Below are positions 8,642 through 16,930 of a stretch of DNA of 18,645 bases, piece after piece. Both the position numbers and the translations under genes were made by a program. Under the pieces are notes generated by a model. That model was not told where the DNA came from and did not search any database. It worked only from the letters and a program-made list of their open reading frames with translations. Each line of letters starts with the position of its first letter. Within the stretch, counting starts at the first letter, position 1. This DNA comes from Suillus spraguei (taxonomy: Eukaryota; Basidiomycota; Agaricomycetes; Boletales; Suillaceae): positions 1-18,645 of the forward strand of contig JABCPU010001010.1 in NCBI GenBank assembly GCA_016800925.1, written 5' to 3'.

Positions 8642-9601
8642 TCATTTCAGTTCTTCGAAGGTGTCCATACATTCAGGTGACCAATCAAAGACCTTATCTT
8701 TCTTTGTTAATTCGATAAGGGGTCGAGCAATGTCAGAGTAGTGGGAGATGAACGTTCGGTAGAAGTTACAAAAGCCGAGGAATGACCGAACATCTTTTAC
8801 AGACTTCGGAATTGGCCATTCGGTGATTCCTTTGGTCTTGGCGGTGTCCATGGCAACTTGTCCAGGCTGAATTATCATTCCGAGGTATTCCACTTCTTCT
8901 GCATCGAAGGTGCATTTCTCCGGTTTCAGGAACAAATGTTCCTTTTGTATTTTCATCAAAACCCGTCTGGTTCGTTCGCGGTGTTCTGCCATGGTTGTAG
9001 AGAAAATCAGGATATCGTCCATGTAGATAACCATCCATCCTTCATTGATTTCTTGTTGGAAGGTACAATTCATGTACGCTTGGAAAGTTGCTGGGGAATT
9101 ACAAAGGCCAAAGAACATGACGTTCGGTTCGAAGAGGCTGAATTCCGTGGTAAATGCTGCTTTCCAGCAATCATTGGGATGGATGCGAATGTTATTATAA
9201 CCGGACCGAATATCCATTTTTGTAAAGAACTGTGCGTTGTGAAGGTGTGCAACAAGGGAAATAGGAAGTGGAAGTGGATAAGCGTTCTTGACTGTCCAAT
9301 CATTGATGTAGCGATAATCTTGACAGGGGCGCAATTCTCCACTCTTCTTTCCCACAAAGAAGAAACCTTTAGCCTGGGGTGATTTCGATTCTGAGATGAA
9401 ACCTTTCACAATGTTTTCATCGATAAACATTTTGACGGCAGTGCGTTCTTTTTCCGATAGTGGGTAAACCTTAGACGTGCGAGGGATAAAACCAGGTTTA
9501 GTATCAATCCAATGATCAATACTGGGTCGTTCAGGAGGTAATTTGTTCAGTCCATCTTTAGCGAAGACGTCTGCAAAATCGTGCAAATATTCCGGGACCA
9601 A
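8642..9601 (-). pseudogene. pol: Reverse transcriptase, element 2
   Basis: An open frame of 319 codons covers almost the whole reverse transcriptase. Motifs in order: DYRYIN, FTKMDIRSGYNNIRI (catalytic Asp), FGLCNSPATFQAYMN, then VIYMDDILIF with the YMDD catalytic pair at 9014-9025, EKCTFDAEEVEYLGMII, and the thumb/connection region SVKDVRSFLGFCNFYRTF. The best-preserved coding region in the window, it would copy element RNA to cDNA. It begins after a frameshift near 9630 and ends at a CGA-to-TGA stop, so it is not part of an intact polyprotein. The short extra homology upstream (FATDEKEKK) is in the previous frame. Confidence 0.93.
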
Positions 9602-10775
9602 TTCTTCAAAGGGTTTCTTTTCTTTTCCTTTTCATCTGTGGCGAATTCCTGAGCCTTATTACTGTATTTCGGAGGAGGAAGGGAGATTGTGGAGTAGTTG
9701 GGGAGTTGTTCGAGTTGGGAAGTTCCATCATGTGTGAGGGGTGTATCCATGGATACTTCTTCAATGATTCTCATGCTAACTCCATTGGTGTCATATTCCA
9801 CAAGGAACTCCCTGTCTCCGAGTTTGTAAGAGGAGATCTCACGTACTTCCGGTGCATGCCAAATGTCCTGCATCGTGTTGAATTGGTCATCCTCTTCGGT
9901 AGGTATTGTGGACGTTTTTGGTTTATCCTGATCAGGAATCTCTTCGATGGAAGGAACAGGCAATTTGGGTGGCACAAAGTATTTGGTTAACTTTGGAAGA
10001 GTATGAGCACGTCCTCCAAGATCATTGTCAGATTTCTGCTTTCCCTGTTGTTGCTCCGCAATTGGTCATTGTTCAACTGGTTGCGATGGTGATGGTCGGA
10101 ACTCTGGTTCTAATTCGTTCTTCCGTTTCTCTACACGGGGAATGGGTGACAGAGGACGTTGCAGTAGTTTTACTTGTGGGGAAGGATCATTGATTATGAA
10201 CTCGGCAGGGGTGACAATGGAATCGAAATGGGAGACTTTGGAAGTCGTGAGTTTTGCCATTTCTTGGGGTGACAATGAAAGGCCAGAGGTAATCCATTCT
10301 TCTTTCGGTCTGTGTCTAGATCGAGTTCGATTTCATCAGACTTCGTCATTCCAGGGAGGGAAAGTGTTTTGGCGGCCCAATCTATATGTGGGTTCATAGC
10401 ACATAACCATGGGATTCCCAGAAGAATTTGATCCCTTCGTCCAAGTTTAGTGATATTGAACTTTCCATACATGGTTCGTTCATCAATTTTCACCACTAGG
10501 AGACAATAGTGCATGATTGGTCCTCCCTTGATAAGAGTTCCATCTGCTGTAGTAACTCAGAACGGTGTTTCAAGTTTTCGTCGTGTGATCTGATGGAGTT
10601 TTACAAACTCTTCGGAAATGAATGTCCCTGCTGCGCCGGAATCAATAACGGCAGTAGTGTCGACGGATTTTAAACGAGTACACGAGTGAAGAGTGATGGG
10701 GATACGAAGTTCTTTTCTTTCACCTACAGCACGTACAAGTCTTAGCAATACATTAGGAGAAACATACGTCGAATC
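9547..10775 (-). pseudogene. pol: Protease and pol linker, element 2
   Basis: The frame is -1 relative to gag, with about 100 bp of overlap. The aspartic protease motif VIDSGAAGTF lies in the piece ending at a TGA (10557-10559); element 1 has CGA at that codon. The protease continues at 10194-10514 (LLVVKIDERTMYGKFNI, then QILLGIPWL). A frameshift near 10250 and a TGA at 10066-10068, where elements 1 and 3 have CGG, break the linker. The linker resumes as PKLPVPSIEEIPDQD and [19 protein letters not shown], and then shows the part missing from element 1: LGDREFLVEYDTNGVSMRI. A one-base loss in an A-rich run near 9630 separates it from reverse transcriptase. Confidence 0.88.
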
Positions 10776-11627
10776 CTTGTTTCTCCAGTTTGAAACTCCT
10801 CTATGATCCGCCTTACGGTTTCGTCTTCTTCTTCGTCCTTGACTTCAGTTTGTCGGAGCGGCGTTTTCTTCTTTCTTTCGGGACAATTATGGATACAGTG
10901 TCCGGTCTTCTTACATCCGAAGCATTGTCCTTTCTTCATACATTCGGATCTCTCCGTGTCAGAGATTCGGTCTATGACCATTGCGTTGGAGTCATGGTTA
11001 GGTGTGTAACGTGCATTTCCATAGTTCTTCTTCTTCTGCTGTGGAGCATGACGTGTTTGTATCGCTTGAAGGCGATGGTGAGAGTTATCAATGGAGACGC
11101 ATTGCAGCACAACTTCATGGAATACTTCTGAGACATCTCCTGGTGCGAAAAGCTTGGTGAGGATGCCCAAATTGAGGCCATCTTGGAAGAATTGAATCTT
11201 GGTTGCATCGTCGGTGATATGGGCCTTGGCCGTGAGTGCCTCAAAGTCAGCGATGTAGGTATGGAGATCACCGCTTCCTTGTTTGAGGTCCCTGAGTTTT
11301 GTTAGTGTGGTTCCCTTAGTATCCACTGGGTCGAAGGCTTCTTTGAAGCTCTTCATGAAATCCTGCAACGTCCCATAACCAACTTTTTGTCCAGAGGTGT
11401 CGGTTGACTGTGCGTAGTCGAGGAATTGTTCTTTCCAAGATTTGGCATTCTTTTTGGTCATGAAGGATGTAATGAAAATGATTTTTTCGCTTGTCGGTGG
11501 TGTAAAGCTTTTCATTAATGTCGAAGCAGAGATTGCATGATTGGATAAATTCACGAGAGTTGTCACGATCTCCATCAAAACTGGTTGGAAGACCGATCTT
11601 GTATTCAAATTCTTTGGTGGTCGTCAT
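10742..11627 (-). pseudogene. gag: Gag (capsid and nucleocapsid), element 2
   Basis: The start ATG at 11625-11627 gives MTTTKEFEYKIG, as in element 1. An extra A in an A6 run near 11486 shifts the frame; the rest is open to the TAA at 10742-10744. The capsid region (FITSFMTKKNAKSWKEQF, YGTLQDFMKSFKEAFDPVD) is followed by an intact CCHC knuckle (CFGCKKTGHCIHNC). The element 1 stops at 7079 and 7256 are absent here (CGA and CAA), so gag continues to the shared TAA. Protease lies in the overlapping -1 frame. If the A6 indel is a sequencing error, this gag would be complete. Confidence 0.9.
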
Positions 11628-11742
11628 GATGATGATTCGTCTGGTGAGTTTATACTTTCTCGGTGCCTACACGCGCTGTCTTGCTGTCCGTTAGGGCTTA
11701 TCAGGGTTCGGGTCGAAGACTGGGTAGTCGTCGGTCAGGTGG

Positions 11743-11753
11743 ACTTTAATCTT
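11743..11753 (-). promoter_or_regulatory. Primer-binding site, element 2 (candidate self-priming site)
   Basis: The sense strand reads AAGATTAAAGT, one base after the LTR end. It is perfectly complementary to 12013-12023 of the same LTR (sense ACTTTAATCTT). No TGG tRNA-type start is present. Confidence 0.6.
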
Positions 11754-11754
11754 T

Positions 11755-12226
11755 TGTCACAAACTGGGGTGGCATCACCAGCGACAGTGAAAAGACACAG
11801 ACGGTCTGCTGGGAAGTTCTATGATGTCCAGAGAGGACAAGGTATACGTACAAGGAACGTGTTCTGAGTATGATCAAGGGATCTGCCTCAAAGACAAGTC
11901 TAAGAGGTTCTACAAGAATAGAGACTAAGGCTAAGGAGTGCTTAGACTTAGAGACAATTCAAGATGACTTAGGTTGGAGACCTAATGAAGGATATTCCAG
12001 GTAAAACCCAGTAAGATTAAAGTAAAGTATACAAGCATAATACAACATGCTTAAATAAGCCAATATGCGCGCACGGACCAAGAGAAATGTGAGAATGTTA
12101 GTGCGTATCCAAAGAAGGAAGGCAACTATAGTACAGATGCGTTGAGCATATGAGTCGAAGTCTTGTTATGTAATATACAAAGTAAAGGAGACGAGAAAAT
12201 GAATAGGGGTACATACGACTGTAACA
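11755..12226 (-). repeat. 5' LTR of element 2 (472 bp)
   Basis: On the plus strand it runs from TGTCACAAACTGGGG to TACGACTGTAACA. The termini are those of an LTR (TG...CA), with a 6-bp inverted end that has one mismatch. It is homologous along its length to 13017-13480. Primer-binding site and gag follow on the minus strand, which makes it a 5' LTR. It holds the TATA-like box and self-primer segment listed separately. Confidence 0.93.
12013..12058 (-). promoter_or_regulatory. LTR core promoter and 5' self-primer segment, element 2
   Basis: The sense strand has TTATTTAA (12051-12058), then about 34 nt later ACTTTAATCTT (12023 down to 12013), the complement of the primer-binding site. TATA-to-start spacing puts the predicted mRNA 5' end at or next to the 11-mer, splitting the LTR into about 203 nt U3 and about 269 nt R-U5. 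The same arrangement is conserved in the other LTR. Confidence 0.55.
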
Positions 12227-12437
12227 AACAGTGCTTGCCATACATTAGATATAGTTAGATCCCCCCACCCGCCCCCCGTTAAAGTTGTTAGTCATTAGGT
12301 TTAGCTGTTAGAAAACCACCCCCCGCCTGTTAGAGGCTTAGTTAGCTTTCTCGTTGCTTAGGATAAAAGTGTATTGTCTTGGTGTCATGGTTCTTGGTAC
12401 TATACAATAGTCAAGGAATACCATACAATTCATTAGC
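12227..12437. other. Non-coding spacer with C-rich tracts
   Basis: No gene. Two C-rich blocks occur, at 12261-12277 (C6-A-C3-G-C6) and around 12317-12326, so the minus strand is G-rich. GTTAG-like words recur between them but do not form an array. Confidence 0.5.
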
Positions 12438-12613
12438 AAAAATCAAGCAATCAAGCCCAGTCTGAACGAGGTTTTCACCTAAAGCTACGCTTCAGATTAA
12501 ACAAAAATCAAGTAAAATCAAGCCCAGTCTGAATGAAGTTTTCGCCTAAAGCTATGCCTCAGATTAAACAAAAATCAAGCAAAGTCAAGCAAAGTCTGAA
12601 CGAGGTTTTGACC
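12438..12613 (+). repeat. Minisatellite, 65-67 bp unit, about 2.7 copies
   Basis: Units start at 12438, 12503 and 12570 with AAAAATCAAG and share CAGTCTGAA and GGTTTT/AGTTTT. The third copy breaks off at about 12613. There is no coding frame through it. Confidence 0.85.
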
Positions 12614-12672
12614 AGGAATACCATAGTCAAGACAAGGATAAGAAATGCAACAGACTACCTATTGGAGTCAAG

Positions 12673-12706
12673 CATCTATGGGGCATAGATGTTCCCTGGG
12701 GGAACA
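12673..12706. repeat. Two adjacent short hairpins
   Basis: CATCTATG (12673-12680) pairs with CATAGATG (12684-12691), and TGTTCCC (12690-12696) pairs with GGGAACA (12700-12706). Both have 3-nt loops. They sit just before the GGGAACA-rich minisatellite. Confidence 0.6.
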
Positions 12707-12725
12707 GCTTGATTTGGTTAGTAAA

Positions 12726-13016
12726 GGGAACACATGTCTATTTTCGGTTATATGAGGTTAGAGGGAACACTGAGCCAAGGGGAACAGAGGAACATCCTCT
12801 GTGAGAAACAGGGAACACATTTCTATTTATGGTTATACAAGGTACGAGGGAACACTGGGCCAAGGGGAACAGAGGAACATCATGTGTGGGAAATAGGGAA
12901 CATTTCTCTATTTATGGTTATACAAGGTATGAGGGAACACTGGGCCAAGGGGAACAGAGGAACATCATGTGTGGGAAATAGGGAACACTTCTCTATTTTT
13001 GGATATACAAGGCACA
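12726..13016 (+). repeat. Minisatellite, 85-bp unit, 3.4 copies, cut by element 3
   Basis: Units start at 12726, 12811, 12896 and 12981, each with GGGAACA, and the three full units are exactly 85 bp. GGGAACA-type words also recur inside each unit. The fourth copy stops after 36 bp exactly where the LTR of element 3 begins (13017), so the array predates that insertion. Confidence 0.9.
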
Positions 13017-13480
13017 TGTTACGAACTGGGGTGGCGTCACCAGCGACAGTGAAAAGACACAGACGGTCTGCTGGGAGTTCTTACAATGTCCAGATAAGGA
13101 CAAGGTGAAAGTACAAGGAACGCGTTCCGAGTACGATCAAGGGTTCGGCCTCAAAGACAAGTCTAAGAGGTTCACGAGAATAGAGACTAAGGCTAAGGAG
13201 TGCTTAGACTTAGAGACGATTCAAGACGACTTAGGTTGGAGGCCTCAGCGAAGGAGATTCCAGGTAAAACCCAGTAAGATTAAAGTAGGAATCTACTACA
13301 AGTACACTGTGCTTAAATAGGCCAATATGTGCGCACAGACCAGATAACCATGAGAATATAAATGCGTATCCTAAATAAGGAAGGCATGTATCATACAGAT
13401 GCGTTGAGCATATGAGTCAGAGTCACGTTACGTAATATACACGGTAAAAGAAATGAATAGGGGCACGTACGATTGTAACA
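13017..13480 (-). repeat. 3' LTR of element 3 (464 bp)
   Basis: The plus strand runs from TGTTACGAACTGGGG to TACGATTGTAACA, with perfect 6-bp inverted ends (TGTTAC/GTAACA). It is homologous to 11755-12226. It follows element 3's coding region and polypurine tract on the minus strand, hence a 3' LTR. The flanking 5 bp on the left is GCACA (13012-13016). Confidence 0.93.
13276..13319 (-). promoter_or_regulatory. LTR core promoter and self-primer segment, element 3
   Basis: The sense strand has TATTTAA (13313-13319), then after about 33 nt ACTTTAATCTT (13286 down to 13276). This is the same pair and spacing as in the LTR of element 2. In a 3' LTR it would read out into 13016 and leftward. Confidence 0.5.
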
Positions 13481-13488
13481 TTACCCCC
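13481..13488 (-). promoter_or_regulatory. Short polypurine tract (plus-strand primer), element 3
   Basis: The sense strand reads GGGGGTAA directly before the LTR start TGTTAC. It is short, and the T interrupts the purines, so it is called by position. Confidence 0.45.
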
Positions 13489-13513
13489 GTATTATACTGG
13501 AAGTCACCGACTT

Positions 13514-14967
13514 TCAATCACTTTGGTTCGCGTAGTAGACGGGATCGTCACTCCATTCGTAATCTTCATCAGCGAAGGATCCACTCATCATGTACTTAGC
13601 TTCCTCCAAACCGCGCGTCGTTTAGAGTCTCTCCTTTTCTCTGCTTGGAATGCGTTCATCGTCAAGCTGCTTTTCCCAAGCACGAAGTGCGTTGTAGAAT
13701 CCCTCATCTTTCCAAGTTAACTCGAAGGGAGGGGGCCAACTCGGTTAGGGCAGTAGAGGGACAAATGAGTCGGCGACCAATATCTGCAAACCTTGCACTG
13801 ATATTCCGCACAATTCTTTGACAATGTCCTAATAATCCACAACGCGGCATTTCATGTTCTCATCGGGTTGGTATGGACTTTGCGTAAGGGAGTCGGAGAA
13901 ATGACAGGCGTGGGGCTAGTGGATCTGGCACGCTTCTTCCCCTTATTTTTCTTCATCGCTTTAGGCAAGGGTGTTAGCTCATTCTCATTTGAGTTGCGCC
14001 TGTTGAGCGGGGATAACGTGTATGCTGACGCGGGAGGTCCGGGGTAACTGCTCGTTCAGCAGCCGCAATAAGTTCAGTGGAAGAAGAGGGGGAGGTGATG
14101 CCGAAGTCTTTTACTAAGACTGGCGAGACGGATCCATAGGACCGAATGATAATGGGATGGACATAGGGGGATGGATATGAAGGTCGCGAAGTCGAGGGAC
14201 CGAGTGTTACCAACTCGGTGCGGGGATACCTAATAGTTTAGCGGCCTCACACTGTTCCTCTGTGCAGGGTTCATATAACCAATTTGGGCAATCAAGAGAA
14301 GTCGTAATGGGGGTGATGACATTGATGTTCGATAGGAGTGGTGTTCGAGGGGATGCGAGTTCCGACTGCGTTTGTTGAAGATCAGTGATGACTCTTCTAC
14401 TAGATTCTAGCCGCTCTAGTTTCAGCGACTGATTGCTGGATTGTTTCGACAACCTTGTTGGTGAGTTGTCCGATCTCTTGGACAGCAGTATATAAGCCAG
14501 TAAAGGCGTCAAGACTAGAATAAACACGCGAAGATGAGGGTGCTGGAATAGGAAGTGGCATATCTTCCTGCGGAGAGGGAGGTCGAGCAACGCCTGCTCG
14601 ACGTTCGGCAATGATATGAATAGCTTCTTCAACATCATTTTTAAAAGAATCGGGAACAGCAACATAGCGTAAGCACGAATGCGTTTTTGAAGATGTAAGA
14701 AGCGATGCCGGTATGTGGCTTCTGTAATATCTTTGGCGGTGACTTCGATAAGCGCTGCGGTGCGGATGATGTTAACAAGGAGTAAGGCGGGGAAAGCGCC
14801 TCGTTCAGTAAGAATTCTTCGATTTCAAGGGCATGTCCCTGCAGAGGATGGCGGCTTCGATGTAAGAGGTGTTATCAATTTCGTGGTGAGATTTCCGTAT
14901 TGTTCGGTTTCAGATCGGAGTCATTGTTGGCGACAGACGGGGTGATGTAAGCAGTGGGGAAAGACAT
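13514..14967 (-). pseudogene. Extra ORF between pol and 3' LTR, element 3 (frameshifted)
   Basis: It starts at ATG 14967-14965 (MSFPTAYITPSV), about 80 nt after the pol stop, and ends at TGA 13514-13516. Several frameshifts cut it, but plausible protein can be followed frame by frame: a helical part (LLLVNIIRTAALIEVTAKDI, ATYRHRFLHLQKRIRAYA), a second helical part (DSFKNDVEEAIHIIAERRAG), a Pro/Ser-rich stretch, LYTAVQEIGQLTNKVVETIQ, LYEPCTEEQCEAAKLLGIPA, a basic KKNKGKKRAR, a CCHC-like motif C-x2-C-x6-H-x4-C (13750-13797), and an acidic end ADEDYEWSDDPVYYANQ. I do not recognise the family. It lies in the position of env in retroviruses, but no signal peptide or membrane segment is convincing. 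The CCHC motif suggests nucleic-acid binding (inference). Confidence 0.6.
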
Positions 14968-15047
14968 TTCGAGGTAGTTGTTCAAAAGGCTAGTGCGAGT
15001 TGATTGACTGAAGGGTAATCAAAGGGGTGTTGCTTCTTATAAGCTGT

Positions 15048-16330
15048 TCAAATTCGGGCGGAGTTCTTCAAGTTCTTTTCTGGGAGCCATTCGTTATCTC
15101 CCGATGAATATCCTTTCCAAGACACGAATAGCGTCGGCGAGTGCCGGTTCCTTTATGAGAAAGGATTGCTTCTACTTCATATTCTTCTTCTTCTTCGATG
15201 ATGTCAGGTGGTGGTTCGGCAAGTTCGGACCGTGCACGTTGGTTTCGCTATAGGATGATAAGACAGAAGCGTGGAACGTGGGATGGATTTCCACTGCGGA
15301 GGAGTTTGAGTGTGAACGTGATGGGGGATAAGACATCGACGATCGGGAAAGGTCCGTATCGCTTTGGCGCAAGTTTCCTTGATGGGAGTTTAAGTCTGAG
15401 ATTAGCGGCGGATAGCCAAACCTTATCTCCGATCTTCCATGGGTGTACTTATCTCCTCGGGATCGTCGGCCATGTCTGCATTGCGATGTTGTGACAGGCA
15501 TTCGTTCTCTCTTATCTTCTGCAGAGATCGTACTCGATCTTCTGCTGCGGGGACGATGAATCGGGATAAGATGAGGGATAGCACGTGGTTCATATCCCAT
15601 CATCAGATAAAAGGGTGATGCGTTCTTGCATCATGTTTTCGATGGTTGTGGACGAATTCGGCAATTGGTAGATGTTCTACCCACTCTTCGGGGTTGTTGC
15701 GGCAATAGATGCGGAGGTATGTTTCAAGTTCTTGTTTAGCCTTTCGTTTGGCCATCAGTCTGAGGTGGTAAGCCGTGGATGGAGCGATGACGTAGTCGAG
15801 AAGTCGGGCAAGTTCCTTGAAAGCGAGATAGGAATTGCGGTCCTCGATCCGAGATGACTTTGTCATGGAGTCCAAATCGTCGGTAAACATGTTTTAAAAA
15901 TAGCTTAGCCACGCCTTCGGAAGTGATGGTTTTCAAGCAAGGGATAATAATTACCCCTTCGTAAGGCCATGGTCTACCACGACCATGATACTGTCAAGCC
16001 GCCGACACGGGGAGGTCAGTGATGAGATCGACGGAGATCTGGGAGAACGGGCGAACAGCGATGACGGAATGGGCATGAGCGGAGGTCGAACAGGATGAGT
16101 ATCCGCCTTCATTTGCTGCAAAGGCGCAACCCTCAACGTATTTCCGAATATAAGAGCCCATTGCAGGCCACCAGCTTCTCGTTTTACGAGTTCTTCGTTT
16201 TGAATCTACCAGGGGTGACCCGCGGTAGGATGATCATGATCCATTTCAGGATATCGGAGCGATGGCCGGTGGAATATAGGCGCGGTTTTTAAAATAGAGG
16301 ACGTTCTCCTCAATCTTCCATCGGAGAGTG
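15048..16330 (-). pseudogene. pol: Integrase with C-terminal chromodomain, element 3
   Basis: Sense order: HHCC zinc-binding region (HDHPTAGHP near 16250, then WWPAMGSYIRKYVEGCA near 16150), catalytic core with Asp in SVDLITDLP (codon 16027-16029) and Asp in VISDRGPQF (15847-15849), then STAYH and QTDGQT. The catalytic Glu normally follows QT; here a missing G near 15744 destroys that codon and shifts the frame. Then comes PEEWVEHLPIAEFVHNHRKH and MMGYEPRAIP. The chromodomain lies at about 15060-15185 (EYEVEAILSHKGTGTRRRY, then in another frame WKGY and NEWLPEKNL). Pol ends at TGA 15048-15050. Integrase inserts the cDNA, and the chromodomain of such elements directs insertion to methylated histone H3 chromatin. 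Several frameshifts make it inactive as written. Confidence 0.88.
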
Positions 16331-16514
16331 CCGACTTCATAGGGGGAGGCACACGCCATCGAGGGCATTGGACGCTGTTTTGAAGACAGGGTCGTCGAGG
16401 GGTCAGAGGATGACAGCACATCCTGCAAGTCGATCAATAAGACGAACGAATAGAGCGGCAGGGAGGAGGGTCTGGTCCTCGTTATCGTCTTTGCCAGAGT
16501 CATAATCAGGCCGG

Positions 16515-16930
16515 CGGATAGTGCATCAGGTACTGCTAATTTAGTACCTGCAAGTGGTGCAGTTCGATGTCGGTAAATGGAAAAATCAATTGCCAACGTG
16601 CTTGGCGACGGGTAGCTTCTGTGCACTTCTAAAGTACAGAAGGTTCTTATGGTCAGTGAATACCAGGACGGGGTGTGGGTTTCCTTCGAAGATAATGAGC
16701 CATTCATTCAATGCCCGGATCACGGCAAGGAGTTCCGATCAAAGATCTGATAATTACGTTCTGCGGGTTCAAAGACTGGAAAGATATGCACATGGGTGAT
16801 AAACACCATTTTCATCGGTCTGCAGGAGAACCCACCAGTTGCGACGAGTGAAGTGTCGGTGGCAATGGAATTGTCGGGAAGGATCAGGGTTACGAAGTAC
16901 CGGTTGGGAAGTGAAGCGTCGTTTCAATTC
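16515..16930 (-). pseudogene. pol: RNase H domain, element 3, frameshifted
   Basis: This is the homologue of 8239-8641. It begins after [20 protein letters not shown], with an intact CGA where element 2 has TGA. The catalytic region is broken by small deletions, so QIFDREL is not in one frame with the rest. It ends with [11 protein letters not shown], after which a linker (16330-16515) leads to integrase. That junction is lost in element 2. Confidence 0.85.

Larger units (their letters stand above)
9826..11765 (-). repeat. Inverted repeat, right arm
   Basis: Minus-strand counterpart of 6290-8236, from the end of the LTR through leader, gag, protease and linker. Confidence 0.88.
8237..12226 (-). 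mobile_element. Ty3/gypsy chromovirus, element 2 (5' LTR to RNase H)
   Basis: Reading leftward: 5' LTR 12226-11755, primer-binding site, leader, gag, protease, linker, reverse transcriptase and part of RNase H, ending at the junction near 8237. Integrase, chromodomain, extra ORF and 3' LTR are absent. Coding frames contain at least three TGA stops (10557, 10066, 8642) and frameshifts near 11486, 10250 and 9630. The 5 bp outside the LTR (12227-12231, AACAG) would be half of a target duplication whose partner is lost. Confidence 0.9.

Noticed and set aside
8858..9382. 174-codon plus-strand frame
   Set aside because: It is antisense to the well-supported reverse transcriptase frame at 8642-9601 and shows no motif.
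11755..13480. The two same-orientation LTRs read as one element with 790 bp between them
   Set aside because: The 12227-13016 interval has no gag or pol, the primer-binding site lies outside the left LTR next to gag, and the polypurine tract lies outside the right LTR. They therefore belong to two different elements.
14207..14665. 152-codon minus-strand frame with a hydrophobic, membrane-like segment
   Set aside because: Its first two thirds are in the wrong register. The neighbouring frame gives the coherent, hydrophilic protein that continues from upstream, so the membrane-like run is an out-of-frame artefact. Only its last part (from about 14400) is in the likely real frame.
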